Both the position numbers and the translations under genes were made by a program. Positions 46,701 through 54,004 of a stretch of DNA of 64,000 nt are shown piece by piece (position 1 is the stretch's first letter; each line of letters starts with the position of its first letter). Below the pieces are notes generated by a model. It worked only from the letters and a program-made list of their open reading frames with translations, was not told the origin of the DNA and ran no database searches. The stretch lies in the NCBI GenBank assembly GCA_026125285.1, contig JAHCLO010000014.1, positions 62,001-126,000 of the forward strand. The letters are read 5' to 3'. The DNA comes from Verrucomicrobiia bacterium. GTDB lineage: Bacteria; Verrucomicrobiota; Verrucomicrobiia; Limisphaerales; JADLHS01.

Positions 46701-47053
46701 TCACGCCGTCGCCAAATTGTCTTCCAACACCTTCGATTTACCCGACGGCGGTTCAGCTTCGTTCGCGACGGGCCCGTTATCTAAAACGCGGATGGATTCG
46801 TAAAACGTATTCCGTTGCACCGGCGTGCGGCCGGCTTCGCGAATGGCTTTGATCATGTCCGCTTCGGTCTGCAATTGCGGCGAGGTCGCGCCGGCCATGT
46901 GGAAGATGTGTTCCTCGATGATCGTCCCGTGCAAGTCGTCCGCGCCGTAGCTCAACGCCACTTGCGCCAGCTTCATGCCCAGGCCCACCCAGTAGGCGGT
47001 GATGTGATCGAAGTTGTCGAGGTAGATGCGGCTCACGGCGAGGGTGCGCAACG
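46701..47053 (-). pseudogene. C-terminal fragment of mqnE (duplicate)
   Basis: The fragment reads RTLAVSRIYLDNFDHITAYW, LAQVALSYGADDLHGTIIEE, ATSPQLQTEADMIKAIREAG and the same ending as the full mqnE (SGKSKVLEDNLATA then stop). By eye the DNA is around 90 percent identical to 51663-52020. The radical-SAM domain is absent. The ending, including the stop codon, is preserved, so the decay is recent. Confidence 0.85.
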
Positions 47054-47261
47054 CGGGTAGCGTCGGGCATCCTGCCTGACGTAGAGGGCGTGCATCCTGC
47101 CGCCCGGAATTGGCGCTCAAACTTTCTGTGACTCACGAAAAGTTCTCAGTTGATTGGTTATACGTGAGGTTTCTTCCGCTGGGCTGCCCGTCCTCCGTAG
47201 CAGCTACTGCGGAGGGTGGAGAAGCCACGGCTCTATGGCAGGCAGGATGCCCGCCGCCACG
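47054..47261. repeat. Palindromic repeat scraps replacing part of the mqnE copy
   Basis: In full-length mqnE about 30 bases separate the two flanking matches; here about 208 bases intervene. They contain GGGCATCCTGCCTGACGTAG near 47063, a near-palindrome CCTCCGTAGCAGCTACTGCG near 47192, and GGCAGGCAGGATGCCCGCC near 47237. These look like several interspersed repeats that inserted into the gene linker. Confidence 0.55.
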
Positions 47262-47299
47262 GTCGTTGTTCTCCGGCTGATACGACAGCGGCACGAAGC
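47262..47299 (-). pseudogene. Short internal mqnE fragment
   Basis: The 38 bases match mqnE at about 52049-52086 with one difference and encode FVPLSYQPENND on the minus strand. It sits in the correct order relative to the C-terminal fragment, showing that both were once one gene copy. Confidence 0.75.
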
Positions 47300-47403
47300 G
47301 GCGATGATTCCGGGAAATATGCTTGAAGCCTCGGCAAATTGTTTCATTGCGAACCGGCTTGGTGGCCTGATGAAATGCAATTCCGTCAGCCGAAAAGTCG
47401 GGG

Positions 47404-47431
47404 TTGTTTTTGCACGCGCTGGCATTATTCT
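47404..47431 (+). promoter_or_regulatory. Possible promoter of the ParDE-type toxin-antitoxin module
   Basis: TTGTTT (47404-47409), a 16-base spacer and TATTCT (47426-47431) lie just upstream of the antitoxin ATG at 47439, which would leave almost no leader. Only pattern evidence. Confidence 0.3.
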
Positions 47432-47438
47432 AAAAACC

Positions 47439-47663
47439 ATGACCGCTACGTTGAAAATCCTGGCTGAAACGGTGGAGGAACTGCCCGCAAAGGATCGCAT
47501 CTTCTTGGCCGAGCGCCTGCTGGTCAGCCTGGAGGAGGCTGACCTGGAGCAGCAGTGGACCGATGAAGCCCTTCGCCGGCGTGATGAAGTGCGGTCCGGC
47601 AAGGTGAAGCCAGTTCCCGCCGCTGAAGTCTATCGCCGCATCGAACGCTTGCTGGCCAAGTGA
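47439..47663 (+). CDS. Antitoxin of a ParDE/RelBE-type module (addiction-module component family)
   Basis: A 74-residue protein, MTATLKILAETVEELPAKDR followed by LAERLLVSLEE, WTDEALRRRDEVRSGKV and PAAEVYRRIERLLAK. This is the short addiction-module antitoxin pattern of the CHP02574 type, which precedes ParE/RelE-like toxins. Its stop overlaps the toxin start (GTGA). The module lies between two mqnE fragments. Confidence 0.85.
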   Translation: MTATLKILAETVEELPAKDRIFLAERLLVSLEEADLEQQWTDEALRRRDEVRSGKVKPVPAAEVYRRIERLLAK

Positions 47664-47968
47664 GGCACGCGTTCCATCCCGAAGCGGCTGCGGAGTTCGA
47701 GGAGACGGTTCGCTTTTACATGGAGCGAGGGCGCAATCTCGGCGAACGCTTCGCGCGCGAGGTCAAGACCACCATTCGGAAGATTATCGCCACGCCTGAC
47801 CGCTGGCGGGTGCTGGAAGAAGATGTCCGGCGCTGCCTCGTGCGCGTGTTTCCTTACTCTGTGCTCTACACCATCGAAGCCGACTACATCCTCATCATCG
47901 CCGTTGCGCACGGGAAACGGCAGCCGGGCTATTGGCGGCATCGGTTGGCATATCGCCCAGCGCGCTGA
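47660..47968 (+). CDS. ParE/RelE-family toxin
   Basis: A 102-residue protein from a GTG overlapping the antitoxin stop: RHAFHPEAAAEFEETVRFYM, FAREVKTTIRKIIATPDRW, LVRVFPYSVLYTIEADYILI, AVAHGKRQPGYWRHR. The HPEAxxE start and the FPYxVLY...I.AVAHxxRxPxYW ending are typical of the plasmid-stabilisation ParE group. It poisons gyrase or translation depending on subfamily. Its 3' end lies six bases from an mqnE fragment on the opposite strand. Confidence 0.9.
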   Translation: MRHAFHPEAAAEFEETVRFYMERGRNLGERFAREVKTTIRKIIATPDRWRVLEEDVRRCLVRVFPYSVLYTIEADYILIIAVAHGKRQPGYWRHRLAYRPAR

Positions 47969-47973
47969 CCGGT

Positions 47974-48138
47974 TGTCGAGGTAGATGCGGCTCGCGGCGA
48001 TGGTGCACAATGTGTCGAGAGCCAAGGTAGGGCGGGCCAGTCCTCTGCCCGCCGACCTCTTCCCAAGACCAAAGACGGCGCGCACGGAGTGACGCGCCCT
48101 ACCTGTGCTCCGGCTGATACGGCAGCGGCACGAACCAG
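47974..48138 (-). pseudogene. Internal mqnE fragment carrying a GTAG palindrome
   Basis: On the minus strand FVPLPYQPE is followed by a 76-base palindrome (48027-48102) and then LDTLCTIAASRIYLDN, matching mqnE at about 51978-52080 apart from the insertion. It ends abruptly at the toxin gene. It is a third copy of the same linker region, here interrupted by a different repeat from the copy at 47054-47299. Confidence 0.75.
48027..48102. repeat. GTAG palindromic element, hybrid copy
   Basis: The right arm (48076-48102) is the same 27-base arm as in the copies at 52621, 57491 and 60635, beginning CGGCGCGCACGGAGTGACG. The left arm starts GTAGGGCGGGCCAG and belongs to a divergent version, so the arms pair poorly. 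The element ends in CTAC. Confidence 0.7.
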
Positions 48139-48144
48139 CGTGCA

Positions 48145-51100
48145 TTAACGTAATCGCGCTCGATAAAAGCGAATCGAAAAATTGGTTCCGATTGGCTCGC
48201 TAACGTAGAGTGGAGTGAAGCTAATGCTATTGGTAAGAATCGTCACCCAATCCGTTAAGTTTGGCGAGGCCTCGACAACTACGGTCTGACCTTGGAGGGC
48301 GACAAGGTTAAATCCAAACGCGTTAGACCTGATCCCAAAACTGCTGTCATCGGTTTTGATCCTTGGCGGTGTTCGCGGGTCCATCGCCAAGGAAGACTCT
48401 ACAAACCAGCTTGAAGCATTGTACTGGCCTCCCGTCGTGAAACCGCGCGCGCGAACCATGGCGTTCGTTGACAAGGAAATGCTGCCCAACCTCCACCCGC
48501 CTGGCACACGCTCACCAGCCCCTAAAATAGTCCAGTTTGCCGCATTGGTAGAAACCTCAAACGTCGTGCGCCAAACTTCAGGGCTTGCGCCACCTCGCTG
48601 CCAGAGGAGCGCATTCCCGTCGAACGAGAGATTCTGGTTCGCGGCAAGCGTGTTGTTGAGCCGGGCAATATAGATCCTTGTCTGTCCTTCCAGGGAGGAA
48701 AAGTGTCCACCGACAATTATCCTGCCGTCCGCTTGCAAGCCAAGAGAGTAGACATCGCCATTACTCACCGGGGCGAAGGAAAAGTCGGGTGTGCCATCCG
48801 GGTTTATTCTCGCCAGCTGTTGCCGCATGTGACCGCCCACGGCGTAGAACTGTCCACCAAGGAGGATTTTCCCATCGGCTTGCAAAGCCATTGATTGCAC
48901 CCCGAACCCGATGGTCGCGCTCCAACCAATTCCCGGATTGAATGTGCCGTCCAAAGAGCCGTCAGGATTGAGTCGTCCGAGGAAATCTGTCTGTCCGCTC
49001 GGTTTGGGAAACCAGGCGGCGACCAGAATTTTGCCGTCAGGTTGTACGACGAGAGCATTTGGTTGGTAAATCGCGCCTGGTCCGTAATTCGTAAACGAGG
49101 TGTCCGCTGTGCCATCAGCATTCAATCTCCCGAGCCGCGAATCTCCTGGTCCAAACTGCCCGCCATAAATGATCTTTCCGTCGGGCTGCAACGCTACGCA
49201 CAGAATCTCCGAACAAGCGGCTGCGGTGGCCGTGCGAAAAGTGGTGTCCAGAGTGCCGTTTGTACTCAGTCGGCCCAGATTGGTGCAGGCTTGGCCGCCA
49301 AGGCTGGTGAAGGATCCGCCGACGATGATCTTGCCGTCTGGTTGCAGCGCCAGGCAATTCACTTCCGCGCAAAGACCGGCGACCATGGGGTTGAAGGCGC
49401 TCTGCCAAGAGCCATCGGGATTCAGGCGGGCGAGGTAACCTGTCGGTACTTGACCTGCGACTAAAATCTTCCCGTCGGTTTGCAGAGCCAGCGCATGCAT
49501 GCCTCCGCAACAGCCGGCAGCCGGATGAAAGTTCGTTTCCGCAAAGCCGTGACTGTCCAGCCGCGCAATGGAATCGAACCAATAGTCACCGATCTTCTGA
49601 AAAGCACCTCCAATAACGATCTTGCCGTCTGGTTGGATTACCTGTGAGAAGACATCTGCACCGTACGGAACAGGCCCGGCGTTGAAGTCGTCGAGGCTTG
49701 CCAGATTGACGGTCAACACAGCCGCTGGGCTCGTCGCGCTCCCAAATGTGTTGGTCACGACGGCATCGAAATAACTCCCTGCGTCCGCGGCCTGAACGCC
49801 GCTGAACAAAAGAGACGGCGATGTTTCACCAACCAGATTTGCACCATTCTTTCTCCACTGATAGCTAAGAGGGGCGGTGCCATATGCACTGACAGAGAAG
49901 GAGGCGGTTCCGCCGAGGCTCGCGTTTGTACTGGTTGGTGAAACCGTGATTCGCGGATCAACCACAGTGAGGGTCGCGCCCCCGCTGGTTACCACCCCGT
50001 AGCTGTTCATGACCAAACACGAATAATGTCCTCCATCTATTCCAAAGAGATTGTTGAGTCCCAAAGTTGGGCTTTGGGCTCCAGAAACATTCCCGCCGTT
50101 CATCAATTTCGTGCTGTTCCTCCGCCATTGGTAGTTCAACGTCGCACTTCCGACCGCGCTGATACTGAACGAGGTCGCAGAACCGGCATTAACAGTTCGC
50201 GACGAAGGCTGGCTCGTAATTGCCGGCGGGCCGAAAATCGATTCAACGTAGCCTCCCGAGCCATTGTGCCTGCCGCCAGACAAAAACCCACGCGCCCGGA
50301 CGGTCACATTTGTTGGCAGGGTTAGGCCCGTAATCTGCCAGCCGCCGGAGATTCGGTTGCCAGAGCCGAAACTCGACAGATTGCCGCCATTGGTCGAGAG
50401 ATCAAAAGTGGTCCGCCAAACATCAGGAGATGTGCCCCCGCGCAGCCAGGTCACAGTCGTTGCATCATAAACCACGCTTTGCGTGGCAGCGCCCGTGTTG
50501 TTGAGTCGCGCCAGGCGATTTCGCGCCTGCCCCGCAACATTCGTAAATGAACCGCCGGCGAGGATTTTGCCATCGGTTTGTATTGCCAGGGAGACAACGT
50601 TGCTGCTGGCGAACACGTTGAAGCTGTCATCCAAACTGCCGTCGCCATTCAGCCGACCGATGTAATTGCGCGCTTGTCCCACGAGATTCGTGAACGTTCC
50701 GCCGACCACGATTTTACCGTCCGCTTGGACCACCAACGAGAGAACACTGCCGGATGCCCCTGGATTAAAGCTTCCGTCAAAACTACCGTCGCTATTGAAA
50801 CGACCGATGTAATTGCACGGCTGCCCCGAAAGGTTGGTGAACGAACCACCAACCAAAATCTTGCCATCGGCTTGCAGCGCCAAACAAGACACGACCTCGT
50901 CTGCCGCTGCGTTGAAATTCGTATCCAGCGAGCCCCTACTGTTCAATCTCGCGATGTTTGTGTGCAGTTGCCCCGCCAAGTTCGTGAATGAGCCGCCAAT
51001 CAGGATCTTGCCATCAAGTTGCACGGCCAACGCGTTGACATTCTGGAATCCGCCACCGGGACCTGCATTGAAGGAGCTATCCAGCGATCCAAACGAATTC

Positions 51101-51636
51101 AAACGGCCGATGTTGGTGCGCGAAAAAAAACCAAGTGAGCTGAAGAAGCCGGCGACTAAGATCCTTCCATCCGGCTGTACGGCCAGTGCCGACACGTATG
51201 CGCTGGCTGGCGATGCGCTTACGCCGGGATTAAAGAAGGAATCCAAAGCGCCGCCGCTCGAAAGCCGGCCAATCGCGTTGCGGGTCGAACCTCCGAGCGT
51301 TGTGAATGTTCCACCAACGAGGATGCCTCCGTCAGTCTGAACCACCAAAGAATTCACCGTGTTGTTTGCTCCGTTGGTGAAAGTGGTATCCACCGTCCCG
51401 TTAGTATTGATACGCGCAAGGTAAGACCGGGCCAACCCTCCAAAGTTAGTGAACGATCCGCCAACCAAGATCTTCCCATCCGTTTGAATTGCCAGCGCAT
51501 TGACGACGTTGTTGGCGCCCAAATTGAGCGAGTCGAGTGTCTGCGCGTGCGCTGTCAATGCGACGAGCGCACTTAGTAGGAACAGGCACTTGACCGCAGC
51601 CTGCGAACCGATGCGCTGTCGAATTGTCCTCTCCAT
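48145..51636 (-). CDS. Secreted delta-60 repeat protein with two seven-repeat propellers and Ig-like domains
   Basis: A 1163-residue exported protein (signal peptide near residues 15-32, ending TAHAQ). I count seven delta-60 repeats of the form VNALAIQTDGKILVGGSFTN then ARINTNGTVDTTF. A WLRGGTSPDVWRTTF module and two Ig-like domains (SYQWRKNGANL) follow, then a second run of seven repeats, a second WQRGGASPEVWRTTF module and a C-terminal domain with VVEASPNLTDW ending in FYRARLR. The internal duplication [seven repeats + WRTTF module] suggests two seven-bladed propellers. It probably acts in adhesion or binding at the surface. No PEP-CTERM motif is present. Confidence 0.88.
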   Translation of the reverse strand: MERTIRQRIGSQAAVKCLFLLSALVALTAHAQTLDSLNLGANNVVNALAIQTDGKILVGGSFTNFGGLARSYLARINTNGTVDTTFTNGANNTVNSLVVQTDGGILVGGTFTTLGGSTRNAIGRLSSGGALDSFFNPGVSASPASAYVSALAVQPDGRILVAGFFSSLGFFSRTNIGRLNSFGSLDSSFNAGPGGGFQNVNALAVQLDGKILIGGSFTNLAGQLHTNIARLNSRGSLDTNFNAAADEVVSCLALQADGKILVGGSFTNLSGQPCNYIGRFNSDGSFDGSFNPGASGSVLSLVVQADGKIVVGGTFTNLVGQARNYIGRLNGDGSLDDSFNVFASSNVVSLAIQTDGKILAGGSFTNVAGQARNRLARLNNTGAATQSVVYDATTVTWLRGGTSPDVWRTTFDLSTNGGNLSSFGSGNRISGGWQITGLTLPTNVTVRARGFLSGGRHNGSGGYVESIFGPPAITSQPSSRTVNAGSATSFSISAVGSATLNYQWRRNSTKLMNGGNVSGAQSPTLGLNNLFGIDGGHYSCLVMNSYGVVTSGGATLTVVDPRITVSPTSTNASLGGTASFSVSAYGTAPLSYQWRKNGANLVGETSPSLLFSGVQAADAGSYFDAVVTNTFGSATSPAAVLTVNLASLDDFNAGPVPYGADVFSQVIQPDGKIVIGGAFQKIGDYWFDSIARLDSHGFAETNFHPAAGCCGGMHALALQTDGKILVAGQVPTGYLARLNPDGSWQSAFNPMVAGLCAEVNCLALQPDGKIIVGGSFTSLGGQACTNLGRLSTNGTLDTTFRTATAAACSEILCVALQPDGKIIYGGQFGPGDSRLGRLNADGTADTSFTNYGPGAIYQPNALVVQPDGKILVAAWFPKPSGQTDFLGRLNPDGSLDGTFNPGIGWSATIGFGVQSMALQADGKILLGGQFYAVGGHMRQQLARINPDGTPDFSFAPVSNGDVYSLGLQADGRIIVGGHFSSLEGQTRIYIARLNNTLAANQNLSFDGNALLWQRGGASPEVWRTTFEVSTNAANWTILGAGERVPGGWRLGSISLSTNAMVRARGFTTGGQYNASSWFVESSLAMDPRTPPRIKTDDSSFGIRSNAFGFNLVALQGQTVVVEASPNLTDWVTILTNSISFTPLYVSEPIGTNFSIRFYRARLR

Positions 51637-51662
51637 GAAACTGCCCTCTAACGCGACCCTAA

Positions 51663-53111
51663 TTACGCCGTCGCCAGATTATCTTCAAGCACCTTCGATT
51701 TACCCGACGGCGGTTCGGCTTCGTTTGCAGCCGGTATGTCTTCCAGCACGCGGATCGGTTCGTAGAACGTATTCCGTTGCACGGGCGTGCGGCCAGCTTC
51801 GCGGATGGCTTTGATCATTTCGGCTTCCGTCTGCAATTGCGGCGAGGTCGCGCCGGCCATGTGGAAGATGTGTTCCTCGATGATTGTCCCGTGCAGGTCG
51901 TCAGCGCCGTAGCTCAACGCCACCTGCGCCAGCTTCATGCCCAGGCCCACCCAATACGCGGTGATGTGATCGAAGTTGTCCAGGTAGATGCGGCTCACCG
52001 CGATGGTGCGCAACGCGTCAAAGCCCGTGGGCGGCGTCTTGACCGGGATGTCGTTGTTCTCCGGCTGATACGGCAGCGGCACGAAGCCGACAAAGCCGCC
52101 GTGGTTCGGTGTACCTTCTCGATTTGTACCAATGCAGTTTGAATCAACGCTCGCCCTCACCCCGGCCCTCTCCCCCTGGGAGAGGGAGGAGCTATCGTCC
52201 GTTGGGGAGCGGTCAATGAACCCTGAGTTTTTCTCAGACTCACATAGCTGGCCCTTCTCCCGACCGGCTGAAGCCGGGACGCCAAACCCGTTGGCACGCG
52301 CTTCGTCCTGCAACGCGCGCAATTGCCGCAGATGATCCACGCGGTCGGCGAGCGATTCGACATGGCCGAACAACATCGTGCAAGTGCTGCGGCCGCCAAG
52401 CTTGTGCCACGTGCGATGGACGTCGAGGTATTCCTCGGCGGATTCCTTGCCGCGCGCGATCTGTTTGCGCACTTCCGGCGCGAAGATTTCCGCGCCGCCG
52501 CCGGTGAGGGATTCGAGGCCGGCGGCTTTGAGTTCAATCAATGTTTGCTCCACGGTTTTCTTCGCGAGCCACGCGAGATGGAGGATTTCAATCGCAGTAA
52601 AGCATTTGAGTTGGAGCTGGGTAGGGCGCGTCACTCCGTGCGCGCCGCCATTGGGAACTTCGGACGACGGCGCGCACGGAGTGACGCGCCCTACCTCATC
52701 ATTCAGCGCGCTCAACGCCTTCAACATGTCCGTGTAGTAGCTGAACGGCAGCGAGGGATGCAGCCCGCCGACGATGTGCAATTCCGTGATGCCTAGCTCT
52801 AACGCCTCGCGCGCCTTCTCGACCATTTGCGGAATGCTCAGTTCGAAGCCGTCGGCGTCGCGTTTCTTGCGCGCGAACGAGCAAAACTGGCAGCTCAGGA
52901 TGCAGTAGTTCGAGTAGTTGAGGTAGCGATTGATGATGTAGCTGGCGCGATTGCCGACCTTCTTCTGTCGCGCAAGGTCGGCGATGGCGCCGAGGGCGTT
53001 GAGGTCCTTGGATTCAAACAACCGCAGGGCGTCGGCTTCGGAAATGCGTTCCCCGGCGGCGACCTTGTCGTAGAGATCGCGCAGTTCGCTGCGTTGAATG
53101 AAGAAATTCAT
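51663..53111 (-). CDS. mqnE: Aminofutalosine synthase MqnE (radical SAM) with in-frame repeat insertions
   Basis: Start at ATG 53111 (MNFFIQRSELRDLYDKVAAG). The radical-SAM cluster motif is Cys70-x3-Cys74-x2-Cys77 (NYCILSCQFCSF). Further MqnE motifs include LGITELHIVGGLHPSLPFSY, CFTAIEILHLAWLAKKT, LTGGGAEIFAPEVR, GHVESLADRVDHL and FVPLPYQPENN. It makes aminofutalosine in the futalosine route to menaquinone. The 482 residues exceed the usual 360-390 because of two extra blocks: about 140-166 (a perfect GTAG palindrome read as GRVTPCAP...AHGVTRPT) and about 274-330 (a second repeat-like block). The frame is intact, so it may be functional. A PIN-type TA module lies directly upstream. Confidence 0.9.
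   Translation of the reverse strand: MNFFIQRSELRDLYDKVAAGERISEADALRLFESKDLNALGAIADLARQKKVGNRASYIINRYLNYSNYCILSCQFCSFARKKRDADGFELSIPQMVEKAREALELGITELHIVGGLHPSLPFSYYTDMLKALSALNDEVGRVTPCAPSSEVPNGGAHGVTRPTQLQLKCFTAIEILHLAWLAKKTVEQTLIELKAAGLESLTGGGAEIFAPEVRKQIARGKESAEEYLDVHRTWHKLGGRSTCTMLFGHVESLADRVDHLRQLRALQDEARANGFGVPASAGREKGQLCESEKNSGFIDRSPTDDSSSLSQGERAGVRASVDSNCIGTNREGTPNHGGFVGFVPLPYQPENNDIPVKTPPTGFDALRTIAVSRIYLDNFDHITAYWVGLGMKLAQVALSYGADDLHGTIIEEHIFHMAGATSPQLQTEAEMIKAIREAGRTPVQRNTFYEPIRVLEDIPAANEAEPPSGKSKVLEDNLATA
52131..52290. repeat. Second repeat-derived insertion inside mqnE
   Basis: The segment contains CTCACCCCGGCCCTCTCCCC followed by the complementary CTGGGAGAGGGAGG, a CTCTCCC/GGGAGAG hairpin of a widespread bacterial repeat type. 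On the gene strand it reads SSLSQGERAGVRASVDS. The flanking DNA up to the FVPLPYQPENN motif also lacks a counterpart in ordinary MqnE proteins. Confidence 0.6.
52621..52694. repeat. Perfect GTAG/CTAC palindromic element in frame inside mqnE
   Basis: The arms are 27 bases each (52621-52647 and 52668-52694) and exactly complementary; the left arm begins GTAGGGCGCGTCACTCCGTG. It is translated from the minus strand as GRVTPCAPSSEVPNGGAHG and VTRPT between LSALNDEV and the conserved LKCFTAIEI strand. Confidence 0.92.
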
Positions 53112-53127
53112 GCACCGGGATTCTGAC

Positions 53128-53589
53128 CTATTCGCCAGCCAGACGAAAGGCTTCGGTTTTGACGGCTTCGGACAAACGAAAGCCGGCTTCATGCTCCAGT
53201 TGCGCCACGAGTTCCCGAACTGAGGATATAATTTCTTGATGTTTGGCTTCGACCACCAGACCAACCAGCCCGGTGATGCGCAGGCCCTCGCGCAACGCCG
53301 CCTGCCGTCCCAGCTTTTCGTCAATCAACAAGAGGTCCGCTCCGGTTTCCTTGGCGAGGACGATGGCTTCAGCTTCCCCTGAGTCCAGTTCGGCCGCCAA
53401 TTCAGCCACCTTGTTGCGGTCGGCCACGATCCTGATTTGGAGAAATGAAGGGATTACCGGATGGGACTTGAGCAGTTCTGCATGAACCGCAGGAGGGATC
53501 AGGACGGTCTGGTAGAGTTGCGTAAGTAACGCCGCGCGCCCAATTTGCAGCAGCGACGTAATAGCCGACGTGTCGCTGACAACGATCAT
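53128..53589 (-). CDS. PIN-like toxin, DUF3368 family
   Basis: A 153-residue protein: VVSDTSAITSLLQIGRAALL, PPAVHAELL, ELDSGEAEAIVLAKETGADL, LLIDEKLGRQAALREGLRITG, then GLVGLVVEAK. The acidic residues of the PIN-like fold (Asp in VVSDTS, Glu in SGEAEAI, Asp in LIDEKLGR) are present. DUF3368 proteins are presumed RNases paired with UPF0175 antitoxins. The stop of the preceding UPF0175 gene overlaps its ATG. It lies 16 bases upstream of the mqnE start. Confidence 0.88.
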   Translation of the reverse strand: MIVVSDTSAITSLLQIGRAALLTQLYQTVLIPPAVHAELLKSHPVIPSFLQIRIVADRNKVAELAAELDSGEAEAIVLAKETGADLLLIDEKLGRQAALREGLRITGLVGLVVEAKHQEIISSVRELVAQLEHEAGFRLSEAVKTEAFRLAGE

Positions 53590-53831
53590 TTTTCGCGCAG
53601 CGCGACCAAGGTAGCCACATCAGCCCGCAAATCCTCTACATCGTAATGAAGTGGTATGCCACGGCGGGCGAGTTCTTTTTGAAAGTCCAACTGGGAAATC
53701 CGGGCCACTGCCGCCGCGCGACCCAGCGTAACGCGCCGTTCAGTGAACAGTCCAACCGCGAGGTCGAGCAAAGCTTGCGATTGGGTCAACGCCAACCCAC
53801 GCAACGCCTCGTCCTGGACTTCAATTGTCAT
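53586..53831 (-). CDS. UPF0175 antitoxin
   Basis: An 81-residue protein with the UPF0175 layout: helical ALLDLAVGLFTERRVTLGRA, AAVARISQLDFQKELARRG, IPLHYDVEDLRADVATL. The family forms TA pairs with DUF3368 proteins, exactly as here. Four-base overlap with the toxin gene. Just upstream is an N-terminal scrap of mqnE. Confidence 0.88.
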   Translation of the reverse strand: MTIEVQDEALRGLALTQSQALLDLAVGLFTERRVTLGRAAAVARISQLDFQKELARRGIPLHYDVEDLRADVATLVALREK

Positions 53832-53871
53832 GCTCGCATGTTAGCAGCAGCCTGCTGGAACAGCAAGCGGC

Positions 53872-53929
53872 CAGCGGCGACCTTGTCGCAGAGATCGCGC
53901 AATTCACTGCGTTGGACGAAGAAATTCAT
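53872..53929 (-). pseudogene. N-terminal fragment of mqnE (duplicate)
   Basis: The DNA from ATG 53929 encodes MNFFVQRSELRDLCDKVAAG, nearly identical to the start of the intact mqnE at 53111. The match ends after about 58 bases and the UPF0175 gene follows. This places a TA pair between two copies of the mqnE 5' end, as if the start of the gene had been duplicated around the insertion. Confidence 0.85.
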
Positions 53930-54004
53930 CCCGCAGAGTGTAGGACAGGTGTCGGGACTCTCTCAAACTCAAAGCAACCGTAGCGGCCACAGACCTGCCG
54001 GTGA

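Noticed and set aside
46343..46852. Plus-strand frames at 46343-46552, 46500-46784 and 46649-46852
   Set aside because: They cross the antisense of the cold-shock-domain gene and the mqnE fragment and show no coherent family pattern.
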